Assembly (NCBI RefSeq): GCF_009862265.1
Contig: NZ_WWGX01000006.1
Location: 270,606 to 334,605 of the forward strand
Length of the DNA stretch: 64,000 nucleotides
Origin: Streptomyces sp. SID8352
Lineage (GTDB): Bacteria > Actinomycetota > Actinomycetes > Streptomycetales > Streptomycetaceae
Direction: 5' to 3'
The first letter of the stretch is position 1, and each line of letters starts with the position of its first letter. The notes beneath the pieces are model-generated. The model ran no database searches. It was given only the letters and a program-made list of their open reading frames with translations, and was not told the origin of the DNA. This document shows positions 9,131 through 18,210 of this stretch, piece by piece. Position numbers and translations under genes: made by a program.

Positions 9131-9897
9131 CGGTCCTCCCCGCGCGCCGCCCGGTCGATCCCGGCGAGCATCAGCTCCACGTGCGGGCGCACCCCGTCCC
9201 GCAGGGCGTCGCTCCAGTTCTCCCCGGCGTAGGGGTGGTGGAGGTAGAGCCGCCTGGCGTGGGCCAGGGGCGGGCGGTGCTCGGGCGGGAGCCGTGGCAG
9301 GGCCCAGTCGGCGGCGGCGTCCTTGGACATGATCCGTCCGGTGGCGAGGGTGGCCCGGATCCGGGCGAGGGTCAGCAGGACGTTGCGGGTGTCGTCGTCC
9401 AGGTCGTCGAGCAGGGAGGGGAGGCCGGCCAGGCTCGCCCGGACCACGTCGGCCCACGGCACCGGGGCCAGGACCTCGCCCGGGGGCGGACCGGAGAGGG
9501 GGCGGTCACCGGCCAGCGCCATGGTGATCAGCAGGGCCAGATCCGGCATCGGTTCCCGCCCGGGGACCCGCCCGGCCCGGTAGTCGGCGCGCAGCCACTC
9601 CCCGTAGAGGAAGTCGCAGACCGGCGGGTACCGCCACGGCCGGACCTCGGACCGCACCACCACGGCCAGCTCGACCGGGCGGGCGCCGTTCGCGTCCCCC
9701 GAGATGCCGAGCAGGCCCCCGAGCAGGGCACGCCGCCCGGTCCCGTCCAGCCGCCGCCGGGAGACGACCAGCACGTCCACGTCGCTGGCCGGGCGGAGTC
9801 CGCCGAGCACGGAGGAGCCGTGCAGATACATGCCGACGACCTCGGGGCCCAGCACCTCGTCGACCAGTCCGACGACCCTCTCCGTCAGGTTCACCAC
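9127..9897 (-). CDS. AadA-like nucleotidyltransferase (aminoglycoside adenylyltransferase family)
   Basis: 256 aa. The N-terminal nucleotidyltransferase fold has the signature YLHGSSVLGGLRPASDVDVL (GS...D-x-D metal-binding Asps), and the C-terminal helical domain has VLLTLARIRATLATGRIMSKD and WALPRL, typical of ANT(3'')-like enzymes. Characterised members adenylylate streptomycin/spectinomycin. Chromosomal Streptomyces copies are often of unproven activity. The coupled Imm11-like gene downstream is an unusual partner. Resistance is an inference from family only. Confidence 0.8.
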   Translation of the reverse strand: MVNLTERVVGLVDEVLGPEVVGMYLHGSSVLGGLRPASDVDVLVVSRRRLDGTGRRALLGGLLGISGDANGARPVELAVVVRSEVRPWRYPPVCDFLYGEWLRADYRAGRVPGREPMPDLALLITMALAGDRPLSGPPPGEVLAPVPWADVVRASLAGLPSLLDDLDDDTRNVLLTLARIRATLATGRIMSKDAAADWALPRLPPEHRPPLAHARRLYLHHPYAGENWSDALRDGVRPHVELMLAGIDRAARGEDR

Positions 9898-9992
9898 ACC
9901 CGCGTCCTCCGTTCATCCGGCCGACCGCACCGTGACGGCCGTTGTCAGTGGCCGGTGCGATGATCACCGCACATCGACCCGAGGAGTACATC

Positions 9993-10430
9993 ATGGGCAC
10001 CTGGGACATCGGCCCCTTCGAGAACGACACCGCCGCGGACTTCGCCGGCACCCTGGACGGGACGGACCGGGAGGGGCGCGCGGAGTTCCTCCGGGCGACC
10101 CTCCAGCGGGCCGCCGGGGCCGTGGAGTTCCTCGACAGCCCGGAGGCCGAGGAGGCCGTCGCGGCGGCCGCCCTGATAGCGGCCCAGTGCCCCGGCGGCG
10201 AACCGGTCAGCACCGGCTACGGGCCCGCCGGCGCCCTGCCGACCTTCGGCGACGACCTCCGGCGGCTCGCCGCGGACGCGCTCACCCGGGTGCTGTCCGA
10301 GGAGTCGGAACTCGCCGAGCTCTGGGACGAGACGTCCGACGCGGCGGAGTGGCGGGAGGGAGTCCTGCGTCTCCGCGCCGTCCTGGTGCCCGGCCAGGGG
10401 GCCGGGGAGGAGTCGCCCTCCACGTCCTGA
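9993..10430 (+). CDS. DUF4259-type protein
   Basis: 145 aa. ATG at 9993 follows GAGGAG at 8 nt. It opens MGTWDIGPFENDTAADFAG, the diagnostic start of DUF4259 proteins (G-x-W-x-x-x-x-F-x-N-D-x-A-x-D). The remainder is helical with alternating Ala/Glu. Function is unknown; many relatives sit near toxin-immunity loci. It is divergent from the AadA-like gene, with an AT-richer intergenic stretch. Confidence 0.8.
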   Translation: MGTWDIGPFENDTAADFAGTLDGTDREGRAEFLRATLQRAAGAVEFLDSPEAEEAVAAAALIAAQCPGGEPVSTGYGPAGALPTFGDDLRRLAADALTRVLSEESELAELWDETSDAAEWREGVLRLRAVLVPGQGAGEESPSTS

Positions 10431-10446
10431 CGGGCGCCCCGGAACC

Positions 10447-11673
10447 CTACGGTGTCGCCGCCCCGGGCGGGGGCGGGGCGAGGCGGGGGAGGAACAGGAT
10501 CGCGTCGTAGTCGTCGAGACCGTCCGGATCGAGCGGGAAGTACGCGAAGTCGTCCGTCCCGCGCGCCGTCAGGTCCCCGGACCCGGCGCGCAGCCGGGCC
10601 AGTTCGCCGCCGGACACCAGCCTCGGCTCCGGCGAGGCCGCGCACAGCCGTCCCTCCACACTGTCCGGGGGCGGCGCGTCGATCCCCAGGTGCGGCGCGG
10701 AGCCGATCGCCAGCGCGATCACCACGTACTCCGGACCCAGTGCGCGGTCCAGGTGCGCGCCCGCGGGGCTCCAGGCCGGCCGCACCCCGGTCATCCGCAT
10801 CGAGGCGACACCCCGGCGCAGATGCTGGTTGTGGGCGAAGGCCAGGAGGGGACCCCGGCCCCGCTCACGGTCCGCGAGGGCGGCCAGGTTCTCCGCCATC
10901 ATCGTGTCCCGCAGGCCCAGCGCCCGGGACATCCGTTCCTCCGGACCGGTCTCCGCCAGCACCCGGTGGTAGGCGAGGAGCCCCGCCGCGGTGCGCGCGC
11001 CGAGTTCGGCGTCGCGCAGGGCCCCGGCCGTGTCCCCGGCGGCGTACCGGGGCGCCACCCCGGCCAGCAGCCGCTGGAGATCGTCGGTGATCACCCGCAG
11101 CTCCCGGGCGTCGGCCGTGTCCCCGACCGAGCGGGACGGCTCCCACATCACCCGGGGATGGGTCCAGCGCACGTCGTCACCGAGCAGGGCGTCGATCCGC
11201 TCCCACGGATGGGGCACCGACGGGGCGTGGTCCGTGAGGAAGCCGTGCAGCAGGCGCAGGGCCGCGCGGGGGCTCTCGGCGCCGGTGATCTCCATGGGGG
11301 CGTCGAACCCGGCGAAGCCCACCGCGTCGTTCGCGCCCGCGCCCCGGTTGCGGGCGCCGAGCCACTCCACCAGGGCCCGGTTCGAGGGCCGGTCCCCCCA
11401 GCCGTGGCTGAAGCCCCGGGACATCGTCGGGTCGAGAGCCGTGCCGTCACCGCGCACATGGGCGTCGACCAAGCGGCCCTTGAGGCAGTCCGACTCCAGG
11501 GCCACCAGGCGGGTCCCCCGGTGCTCGACGAGCCCGCGCAGCAGGGCGTTGCGCAGCAGCGGGAAGGTCTCCACGCCGTGCAACGGCTCGCCCAGCGCCA
11601 GCACGCGCGGCGGGCGGGGGCGGCGGGCCAGGAACCGGTCGACGGCCGGGTACGGGAAGTCATCCGTCATCAT
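10447..11673 (-). CDS. Erythromycin esterase family protein
   Basis: 408 aa. Start taken at the first of two adjacent ATGs (11673 or 11670); both lack a good ribosome-binding site, and a longer upstream open frame overlaps the divergent gene. Family strings are visible: VLALGEPLHGVETFPLLRNA (catalytic-site Glu and His), VALESDC, VGFAGFDAPM and LLAFAHNQHLRRGV. The EreA/B fold hydrolyses macrolide lactones, but many actinobacterial homologues have other substrates. The divergent TioE-like MerR regulator 125 bp away is the obvious candidate regulator. Confidence 0.85.
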   Translation of the reverse strand: MMTDDFPYPAVDRFLARRPRPPRVLALGEPLHGVETFPLLRNALLRGLVEHRGTRLVALESDCLKGRLVDAHVRGDGTALDPTMSRGFSHGWGDRPSNRALVEWLGARNRGAGANDAVGFAGFDAPMEITGAESPRAALRLLHGFLTDHAPSVPHPWERIDALLGDDVRWTHPRVMWEPSRSVGDTADARELRVITDDLQRLLAGVAPRYAAGDTAGALRDAELGARTAAGLLAYHRVLAETGPEERMSRALGLRDTMMAENLAALADRERGRGPLLAFAHNQHLRRGVASMRMTGVRPAWSPAGAHLDRALGPEYVVIALAIGSAPHLGIDAPPPDSVEGRLCAASPEPRLVSGGELARLRAGSGDLTARGTDDFAYFPLDPDGLDDYDAILFLPRLAPPPPGAATP

Positions 11674-11798
11674 GGCTTCGACGCTATCGTTGACGCGACG
11701 GTTGAGGGTTGGGGCGCCGTCCGACCCGAAAACAGCCGGTCGACGGGGATCGACCGACCGGACGACCTTCAAACGACGTGACACCTGGAGGGGATGCG
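11674..11798. promoter_or_regulatory. Divergent promoter region between the esterase and the MerR regulator
   Basis: Within 125 bp there are two near-identical short direct repeats, GTTGACG (11692) and GTTGAGG (11702), and the AT-richer CTTCAAACGACGTGACAC just before the MerR ribosome-binding site GGAGGGG. MerR-type regulators usually bind such shared control regions. The site itself is not resolvable by eye. Confidence 0.4.
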
Positions 11799-12524
11799 AT
11801 GCGGCCCGTCGACCTCGCGCGGCCACACGGACTGTCCGGACAGGCGGTCCGCAACTACGAGGCCGCCGGCATCCTCCCCGCCGCCGACCGCACCCCCACC
11901 GGCTACCGCCGCTACACGCCCCTGCACGCGGCGGCGCTGCGCACCTTCCTCGCCCTCGTCCCCGCCCACGGCCACGCCACGGCACGGCGGATCATGACGC
12001 TGCTCAACACCGGGGCCACCGAGGAGGCGCTCACCGCCGTCGACGCCGGCCACGCCGAGCTGCTCGCCGACCGCCGGACCCTGGACGCCATCGAACGCGC
12101 CCTCGCCGAGCTGACCCCCGGGCCCGCCTCCTCTCCTGCCCACCGCGCCACCACCGTCGGCGCCCTGGCCCACCGGCTCGGCCTGCGCCCCGCCACCCTG
12201 CGCCGGTGGGAGCGTGCCGGACTGCTGCGCCCGGGGCGGGAGCGGGGGACCGGCTACCGGACCTACACGGCCGACGACGTCCGCGACGCCCGCATCGTGC
12301 ACCAACTGCGCCGGAGCGGTTACCTGCTGGCGCAGATCGCGCCGCTGCTGGACGAACTGCGCGGGGCCACCTCCCCCGACTCCGCGTCCGCCGCCATCGC
12401 GGAGCGCCGGAGGCGCCTGCACACCCGGGCCCTCGCCATGCTCAACGCGTCGGCGGAGACCGGCCGTTACCTCGGCGTACTGGACGGGGGCGGAGCCGGG
12501 GGCGCGGACGGCCCGGCAGAATGA
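11799..12524 (+). CDS. TioE-family transcriptional regulator with two MerR-type HTH domains
   Basis: 241 aa. The chosen ATG (11799) has GGAGGGG upstream. Residues ~1-75 form one MerR winged-HTH (GLSGQAVRNYEAAGILP, TPTGYRRY). Residues ~120-195 form a second (VGALAHRLGLRPATLRRWER, GTGYRTY). A short tail of ~45 residues has no visible effector domain. Two tandem MerR DNA-binding domains in one chain is the TioE arrangement. A typical MerR binds as a dimer, so this protein may bind as a pseudo-dimer. It is divergent from the erythromycin-esterase gene, its likely target. Confidence 0.85.
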   Translation: MRPVDLARPHGLSGQAVRNYEAAGILPAADRTPTGYRRYTPLHAAALRTFLALVPAHGHATARRIMTLLNTGATEEALTAVDAGHAELLADRRTLDAIERALAELTPGPASSPAHRATTVGALAHRLGLRPATLRRWERAGLLRPGRERGTGYRTYTADDVRDARIVHQLRRSGYLLAQIAPLLDELRGATSPDSASAAIAERRRRLHTRALAMLNASAETGRYLGVLDGGGAGGADGPAE

Positions 12525-12829
12525 CGCGCCGGGCGGCGGAACGGCGCGGCGGCGGACGGGGTCCCGGAAGGGGCCGGAGACGGCGGCCGGGGCCCGGCGG
12601 GGACGGGGCGACGGCGGGGCCCGGCGGCCCCCTCCGCGCTTCCCGCGCTTCCCGCGCTTCCCGCGCTTCCCGCGCTTCCCGCGCTTCCCGCGCGTCTCCG
12701 CGCGGGGCGGTGCCGGGAGTGCGGGGGAGCACAGGGGGAGCGCGGGAAGGATCCCGCGGGTGAGCCCGGGTACCGGTCCTCGGGAACCGGCACCCCGGTC
12801 GGTGCGGCTCCCGAGACCTCCGGGCCGGG
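12525..12829. other. Intergenic region with a tandem repeat, no gene seen
   Basis: 305 bp between the regulator and a convergent secreted-protein gene. It contains the 9-bp tandem repeat described separately. Open frames on both strands here are made of the repeat (ARE- or GSA-type tripeptides) and have no start signals, so I read it as noncoding. Confidence 0.6.
12636..12693. repeat. 9-bp tandem repeat GCGCTTCCC, six perfect copies
   Basis: Six perfect head-to-tail copies at 12636-12689 plus a 4-nt partial copy. Such an array is prone to slippage and copy-number change. It is not inside a credible gene. Confidence 0.95.
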
Positions 12830-13198
12830 TCAGCCCGCGGCCGAGCGGATCCGGTAACTGACGGCCGGGTAGGGGAAGTCGCCCTGGCCGAGGGTGCCCG
12901 TGCGGAAGTACAGGTCGCCCGTCCGGCCGGGGGCGCCGGTCACGCAGTCCTCGTTGAAGAAGACGTCGACGGCCTGGTCGGACAGGGCGAGGAAGGAGCG
13001 GGCCGGGGTGTCGAGTTCCTGGCACACGCCGACCTTCTCCAGGTCGAGCCGGACGGCAGTCCCGGTCCGGTCGGCGCCCGTGTAGAAGGTGACGCTGCCG
13101 AGCGGGTCGGCCTGTGCCTGGCCCGCCCCGGCAAGGCACAGTGCCGCCGCGGCGGTGGCGAAGGCGGCACTGCCCAGACGTCGGTGGTGCGGCTTCAT
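12830..13198 (-). CDS. Small secreted protein, crystallin-like fold possible
   Basis: 122 aa. ATG at 13198 with GTGAGG upstream. A clear signal peptide (MKPHHRRLG then Ala-rich hydrophobic core, cleavage near AQA-DP). The mature ~93 residues contain two Cys (CQELDT and NEDCVTG) and alternating beta strands with SVTFYTGADRTG and VFFNEDC. This resembles the beta/gamma-crystallin-like small secreted proteins common in Streptomyces, but the assignment is by pattern only. It is convergent with the MerR regulator gene. Confidence 0.7.
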   Translation of the reverse strand: MKPHHRRLGSAAFATAAAALCLAGAGQAQADPLGSVTFYTGADRTGTAVRLDLEKVGVCQELDTPARSFLALSDQAVDVFFNEDCVTGAPGRTGDLYFRTGTLGQGDFPYPAVSYRIRSAAG

Positions 13199-13486
13199 AC
13201 GCGATGCCTCACTTCGTGTCGTTCGGCGGATACGCCGTGGGGAGGTCCGGTCATGGGCCGGGCGGCCCGGGACCGTGAGCCACTTTGCTTCATAGTTCAA
13301 CGAGAGGAAAGAGGGCCGTCCGCCCCGGAAGGCCCCTCGGTGATCGTCTTCGGGCGCCTCCCACCGCGTCCTGCCGGGGTTCGGCCGGGCTGGTCCCCGT
13401 TCCTTCCCGGATCTCCGTCCCGGCGGCTGTCACACGTTTGGCGCGGCTGGCGTTTCCCCGTGGGGGCAGCGGTCGTTGGGGCGGTC

Positions 13487-13738
13487 ATGGTCAAGCGACT
13501 CGTGTGTGTCTCCGTCCTGTCCGCCGCGGTGCTGGCGTCCACCGCCACCGCCACCGCCACCGCCGCCCCGGCCGCGCCCGCCACCCCCTCGGAACCCTCC
13601 GTTCCGGCCGTCTCCGCCGTACCTCTGCCGGGCGCGCCCGGGGTGCCGCTGTTGGAGGGGGTGCTCGGATCGCTGGAGGTGGGGCACCCGGTCACCTCCC
13701 TGACGGCGCTGCTGCCCGACGGCGTCCGCGCCGGATGA
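13487..13738 (+). CDS. Short secreted protein of unknown function
   Basis: 83 aa from ATG at 13487. MVKRLVCVSVLSAAVLASTA followed by an Ala/Thr stretch (TATATATAAP) is a signal peptide. The mature part is Pro/Val-rich, low complexity, ending in GVLGSLEVGHPVTSLTALLP, a pattern seen in small Streptomyces cell-surface or secreted proteins. No domain is recognised. The ribosome-binding site is weak. It is convergent with metE, with a strong stem between. Confidence 0.55.
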   Translation: MVKRLVCVSVLSAAVLASTATATATAAPAAPATPSEPSVPAVSAVPLPGAPGVPLLEGVLGSLEVGHPVTSLTALLPDGVRAG

Positions 13739-13741
13739 ACC

Positions 13742-13779
13742 CGTGTGCGGGGGACGGCCGCCCGGCCGTCCCCCGCACA
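13742..13779. terminator. Bidirectional terminator, 18-bp perfect stem with 2-nt loop
   Basis: 13742-13759 and 13762-13779 are perfectly complementary (GTGTGCGGGGGACGGCCG). It is centred between the convergent small-secreted-protein and metE stop codons. Confidence 0.8.
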
Positions 13780-13788
13780 CGCCCGTGG

Positions 13789-16110
13789 TCAGGACCCGGC
13801 GGGCGCCTCCGCGCGGACCGTGCGGGCGGCGGCGACCATGTTCTCCAGCGAGGCCCGCGTCTCGGCCCAGCCGCGGGTCTTCAGCCCGCAGTCGGGATTC
13901 ACCCACAGCCGCTCGGCGGGGATGGCCCTCAGACCGGCGCGCAGCAGCTCCGCCGCCTCCTCGGCGCTCGGGACGCGCGGCGAGTGGATGTCGTACACCC
14001 CCGGACCCGCCTCGCGCGGGTACCCGTGGGCGGCCAGCTCCCGGGCGACCTGCATATGGGAGCGGGCCGCCTCCAGGCTGATGACGTCGGCGTCGAGGTC
14101 GTCGATGGCCTGGACGATGTCGCCGAATTCCGCGTAGCACATGTGGGTGTGGATCTGGGTGTCCGGCCGCACCCCGCCGGTGGTGAGGCGGAACGCCTCG
14201 GTCGCCCAGGAGAGATAGGCGGCGTGGTCGGCCTCCCGCAGGGGCAGCGTCTCGCGCAGCGCGGGCTCGTCGACCTGGATGACCGCCGTCCCGGCCGCCT
14301 CCAGGTCGCCGACCTCGTCCCGGAGCGCGAGGGCCACCTGCCGGGCGGTGTCGCCGAGCGGCTGGTCGTCGCGGACGAAGGACCAGGCGAGCATGGTGAC
14401 CGGCCCGGTGAGCATGCCCTTGACCGGGCGGCCGGTGAGCGACTGGGCGTACGAGGTCCAGCGCACGGTCATCGGTGCCGGCCGCGAGATGTCCCCGGCC
14501 AGGACCGGCGGGCGGACGTACCGGGTGCCGTAGGACTGGACCCAGCCGTGCTGGGTGGCGAGGTAGCCGGTGAGCTGCTCGGCGAAGTACTGGACCATGT
14601 CGTTGCGCTCGGCCTCGCCGTGCACCAGGACGTCGATGCCGGCCTTCTCCTGGAAGGAGACGACCTCCTGGATCTCCGCCCTGACGCGCTCCTCGTACCC
14701 GGCCGTGTCGATGCGGCCGGCCCGCAGGTCGGCGCGGGCGACGCGGAGTTCACCGGTCTGCGGGAACGACCCGATGGTGGTCGTCGGCAGCAGCGGCAGC
14801 CCGAGTCGGGTGCGCTGGGCGGCCGCCCGGTCGGCGTACGGCAGGGACCGGCGGGCGTCGGCACCGGTGACGGCGGCGGCGCGGGCGCGCACGGCCGGAT
14901 CGTTGGTGAGGGGGGAGGTGGCGCGGGAGGCGAGGTCGGCCTGGTTCGCGGCCAGTTCGGCGGCGATGGTGTCGGTGCCCAGGGCGAGGCCCTTGGCGAG
15001 GGTGACGATCTCGGCGGTCTTCTGCCGGGCGAACGCCAGCCAGCGCTGGATCTGCGGATCGATGTCCTTCTCGGCCCCGGTGTCCAGCGGGACGTGCAGC
15101 AGGGAGCAGGAGGCGGCGACATCGACGCGGTCGGCCAGCCCGAGGAGGGTGCCGAGGGTGGAGAGGGACCTCCGGAGGTCGTTGATCCAGACGTTGCGCC
15201 CGTTGACGACACCGGCGACCAGGCGCTTGCCGGGCAGCCCGCCGACGGCGGCCAGGTCGTCCAGGTTGGCGGCGGCGGCCTCGGTGAAGTCCAGCGCGAG
15301 CCCTTCCACCGGGGCCTTCGCCAGCACCGGGAGCGCGTCGCCGAGGCGGTCGAAGTAGGAGGCGACCAGCAGCCTGGGCCGGTCGGTGAGGGCGCCGAGG
15401 TCGCGGTAGGCCCGCTCGGCGGCCTTGAGCTCGGCCGGGGTACGGTCCTGGACGAGGGCGGGCTCGTCGAGCTGCGCCCACTCGGCCCCGGCGGCGCGCA
15501 GATCGGCCAGGATCTCCGCGTAGACGGGGAGCAGCCGGTCCAGCAGGGTGATCGGGTCGAAGTCCGCCGCCACACCGGGGGCGGGCTTGGCGAGCAGCAG
15601 GTACGTCACCGGGCCGACCAGCACGGGACGGGCGGTGAGGCCCAGGGACAGAGCCTCGGTCAGCTCGGCGACCTGCCGGCCGGAGTCGGCGGCGAACACC
15701 GTATCCGGTCCCAACTCGGGGACCAGATAGTGGTAGTTGGTGTCGAACCACTTGGTCATCTCCAGCGGCGCCACGTCCTGGGTGCCGCGGGCCATCGCGA
15801 AGTAGCCGTCGAGCGGGTCGGCCTCGACGGCGGCGCGGTGGCGCCCGGGGACCGCGCCGACCATGACGGAGGTGTCGAGGACGTGGTCGTAGTACGAGAA
15901 GTCACCGGTGGGGACCTCGTGCACACCGGCTTCGGCGAGGCTCCGCCAGTTGGCGCGGCGCAGTTCGGCGGCGGTCGTCCGGAGGGCGTCGGCGGTGACG
16001 CGGCCCTTCCAGTACCCCTCGACGGCCTTCTTCAGTTCCCGGTTCGGACCCTGGCGGGGGTAGCCGTACACGGTGGCCCGTGCCGCCGCGGCTGCGGACT
16101 TGCTGGTCAC
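13789..16110 (-). CDS. metE: Cobalamin-independent methionine synthase
   Basis: 773 aa, full length. The GTG at 16110 has GAAGGAG 7-8 nt upstream. It starts with the MetE pattern [20 protein letters not shown], which binds the folate polyglutamate. The C-terminal catalytic barrel has [13 protein letters not shown], the zinc-ligand string [10 protein letters not shown] and a downstream Cys in [10 protein letters not shown]. It transfers a methyl group from 5-methyl-THF triglutamate to homocysteine, making methionine without B12. Expression is almost certainly shut off by AdoCbl through the riboswitch in its 5' leader, as expected when the cell also has B12-dependent MetH. Confidence 0.98.
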   Translation of the reverse strand: MTSKSAAAAARATVYGYPRQGPNRELKKAVEGYWKGRVTADALRTTAAELRRANWRSLAEAGVHEVPTGDFSYYDHVLDTSVMVGAVPGRHRAAVEADPLDGYFAMARGTQDVAPLEMTKWFDTNYHYLVPELGPDTVFAADSGRQVAELTEALSLGLTARPVLVGPVTYLLLAKPAPGVAADFDPITLLDRLLPVYAEILADLRAAGAEWAQLDEPALVQDRTPAELKAAERAYRDLGALTDRPRLLVASYFDRLGDALPVLAKAPVEGLALDFTEAAAANLDDLAAVGGLPGKRLVAGVVNGRNVWINDLRRSLSTLGTLLGLADRVDVAASCSLLHVPLDTGAEKDIDPQIQRWLAFARQKTAEIVTLAKGLALGTDTIAAELAANQADLASRATSPLTNDPAVRARAAAVTGADARRSLPYADRAAAQRTRLGLPLLPTTTIGSFPQTGELRVARADLRAGRIDTAGYEERVRAEIQEVVSFQEKAGIDVLVHGEAERNDMVQYFAEQLTGYLATQHGWVQSYGTRYVRPPVLAGDISRPAPMTVRWTSYAQSLTGRPVKGMLTGPVTMLAWSFVRDDQPLGDTARQVALALRDEVGDLEAAGTAVIQVDEPALRETLPLREADHAAYLSWATEAFRLTTGGVRPDTQIHTHMCYAEFGDIVQAIDDLDADVISLEAARSHMQVARELAAHGYPREAGPGVYDIHSPRVPSAEEAAELLRAGLRAIPAERLWVNPDCGLKTRGWAETRASLENMVAAARTVRAEAPAGS

Positions 16111-16283
16111 GGAGATCTCCTTCGCGAGATGAATCCCTGAGATCCCGGCGACGGGACGAGGGCGCGAAGGGTGGCCGACCCGGGGAGGGAGCGCGCGCGA
16201 GGGCGCGGCCGTCCGCCGGGTATGCGCGCCGACCCGCCCACGAGGTCACCGGAATGTCCGCGCGCGGGGGCTCCGCGCACGGG

Positions 16284-16490
16284 CAGTGGCAGGTCTTCGG
16301 ACTCGCGGGCACGTCCCCCGTCCGGAGGACACCTACTGGCCGTCGCTTCCCACGCCCGTCTCCCGGGCGCAGTGCGTATGACGGCGGTCGTTCCCGCTCA
16401 CCGCTGCGGGGCAGTCCCGGATTCCCACCGGGTTCCCTCTTGCGACACCCCGCCTGGCGGACGGGGCGAACCAGCTGCACCTCACAGCCT
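16284..16490 (-). ncRNA. Cobalamin (AdoCbl) riboswitch in the metE leader
   Basis: Read on the minus strand, the segment carries the conserved core in the right order: GGGAACCCGGTGGGAATCC, then GGACTGCCCCGC, the variable arm, GGGAAG with GACGGCCAGTAGG, and finally AGTCCGAAGACCTGCC near 16284, closing the pairing. These are the B12-box sequences of the cobalamin riboswitch. It lies 174 nt upstream of the metE start. The intervening leader has GC-rich stems and a self-complementary SD-region string GGAGATCTCC, so control could be transcriptional or translational. Edges are approximate. Confidence 0.93.
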
Positions 16491-16766
16491 ACGGGGTGCG
16501 GGAGAGGTGTGGGACGGTGCGTCCACCATCCGGATGGTGAGACGAGACGAGACGGGACTGGCAGGCCGGGGCGGGCTGGACGGGACGGGAGTGGGCGCGC
16601 GGTGACGGGGCCGGAGCGGCCGGTCCCGCCGCGCCCCGTCACCGGCGGTCGCACCGCGGCACCGGCCGCCGGTCGCGCGGTCGGTCCCGCGCGGTGGTCC
16701 GGCGCCCCGGGGTGAGCCCTTCCGGTCCCCTCCCCGGGGCGCCGTGCGCCGTCCGGTCCCGTGAGG
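16491..16766. other. Intergenic region upstream of the metE riboswitch
   Basis: 276 bp with no credible ORF. It should contain the metE promoter (leftward) and the 3' end of the SapA-like transcript. It contains a short GAGACGAGACGAGACG triplet repeat near 16540. Confidence 0.5.
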
Positions 16767-17216
16767 TCAGCGGGTGTAGGTGACCACGTGCTCCTTCAGC
16801 GAGCCGCAGTTGGAGCCGTACACCTGCACGTACACGTTGTCGATGCTGCCGCCCCAGTCCACACAGCGGCCCTTGCCGTAGACCTGGACCGGACCCGCGT
16901 ACGAGGTGTAGCGCCCGAAGTCGTCCGCGCCCTGGTCGGTGCCGTTGACGTACAGCCACGCGGACATGTCGAGCACCGTGCCCGGGTTGCTGCGGATGGT
17001 GACGACACAGTTCTTGCCGTTCGTCGCGTTGTAGGTCAGGTACAGGGTGCCGACCGCGCCCACGGGCTGGGAGTTGACGGTCTTGTAGGCGGTGCCGCAG
17101 AGCTTTTGCGGAGTGGTGTTGGGCGCCGCCGAGGCGGGTGCGGCCAGGGCGGTCGTGGCGCCCAGCGACAGCGCGGCCAGGGCGGCGGCGGTCAGGACGG
17201 AACGAGTGGCGATCAT
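16767..17216 (-). CDS. SapA-like (spore-associated protein A family) secreted protein
   Basis: 149 aa. ATG at 17216 follows AGGGGGAAC. The signal peptide is about residues 1-31 (cleavage near ASA-AP). The mature part contains KLCGTAYKTVNSQPVGAVG, TLYLTYNATNGKNCVVTIR, TSYAGPVQVYGKGRCVDWGG and a final GSNCGS, with four Cys in two likely disulphides. This pattern matches the SapA-related secreted proteins first found on Streptomyces spores. Role unknown; probably extracellular or spore-surface. Confidence 0.8.
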   Translation of the reverse strand: MIATRSVLTAAALAALSLGATTALAAPASAAPNTTPQKLCGTAYKTVNSQPVGAVGTLYLTYNATNGKNCVVTIRSNPGTVLDMSAWLYVNGTDQGADDFGRYTSYAGPVQVYGKGRCVDWGGSIDNVYVQVYGSNCGSLKEHVVTYTR

Positions 17217-17529
17217 TGTTCCCCCTTGCGAAGTCCGAAGGTGATTCCTCCTGTCCGGTGTGACCCACGACATTCGTCAATGGTTGTGCTCCGTCGAGCA
17301 GTTGGCCGGTGGGAGAGGTCCCGCACCGTGCGGCGCGCGGCGGTCGGCGCCGTTCGCGCCGCCCCTCGACCGGCAGCGCGACCGGGCGGCGGGGGTCGTA
17401 CCGGGGCGCGCGTGCCCGGCCCCGGGAGGTCGGACCGGGGTCGTCCCCCGGATGTTCCGCACACCGGGAACATCCGGGCCGCCCGGCGCGTTCCACGGGT
17501 CCAGCCATGTCACCGGCCCCAGGAGTACC
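17217..17529. other. Divergent intergenic region, no gene seen
   Basis: 313 bp separating the SapA-like gene from the rightward DUF5701-like gene. An AT-richer patch lies near 17235-17300 and probably holds the leftward promoter. The rightward frame is open through much of it, but the protein similarity begins only after the GTG at 17530. Confidence 0.5.
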
Positions 17530-18198
17530 GTGCCCGGCACCGCGTCCGCCGCCCCCGTCCTTCTCCCCTCCCTCGACGCCCAGGCCGAACGGCTGATCGA
17601 GGAGGGGGTGCACGAGATCGCGGGGCTGTCCGCCACCGAGATCCGCGCCTTCGCCGCAGCCGCCGGGCCCCTCGTGGAGGACGCCGGAGCCCTTCTCGCC
17701 GTCCACCCCGACCGCGCCCCCGCGTCCGCCCTGGCCCCGCTGCTCCGGCGCGGCGCCAAGCCGGGGTTCGTGGTCGCCGACATGGCCGATGTCGACCGCT
17801 TCGCCCCGCACGCCGCCGAGCTGCCCGACGCCCCCCTGTACCTCGTCACCGGTCCCGACCGGGGCGACGACCTCGCCAACTGGAGCCCCGAGGAGGCGCT
17901 GCCGGAAATCGCGGGGCGGGGCCGCACCCCGCTCGTCCTCACCGAGGGCATCCACTGGGTCCTTCAGCGCCCCGAGGTCCTGGAGCGCAACCACTGCTTC
18001 ATGACCATCGGCTCCCGGCTGGTCAAACCCAACGGCACCCTGGACGCCCGCACCCCCGCCCTCTGGATCAGCAACGGCACCGGCCGCGACGGCCGCGAGC
18101 GGCGCGACGCGCCCAAGGTCGGCTGGTGCTGGTGGGGCAACCGCCACACCTGGCTGGGCTTCGCCTCCGCGACGGCCCGGTCCGGCCCCGGCGCGTGA
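17530..18198 (+). CDS. DUF5701-like protein
   Basis: 222 aa. GTG at 17530 is chosen because AGGAG lies 4 nt before it; the open frame extends to 17260 but the extra residues look noncoding. The sequence has [20 protein letters not shown], then [44 protein letters not shown] and the C-terminal [16 protein letters not shown], the conserved core of DUF5701 proteins. Cytosolic, no signal. Function unknown. The family name is from memory of the C-terminal signature. Confidence 0.7.
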   Translation: MPGTASAAPVLLPSLDAQAERLIEEGVHEIAGLSATEIRAFAAAAGPLVEDAGALLAVHPDRAPASALAPLLRRGAKPGFVVADMADVDRFAPHAAELPDAPLYLVTGPDRGDDLANWSPEEALPEIAGRGRTPLVLTEGIHWVLQRPEVLERNHCFMTIGSRLVKPNGTLDARTPALWISNGTGRDGRERRDAPKVGWCWWGNRHTWLGFASATARSGPGA

Positions 18199-18210
18199 GC
18201 GGGCAGGGCG

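Noticed and set aside
12636..12693. CRISPR array
   Set aside because: Units are 9 bp, contiguous, with no spacers.
13285..16140. 951-aa open frame antisense to metE
   Set aside because: Covers all of metE and has antisense-type composition; metE is unambiguous.
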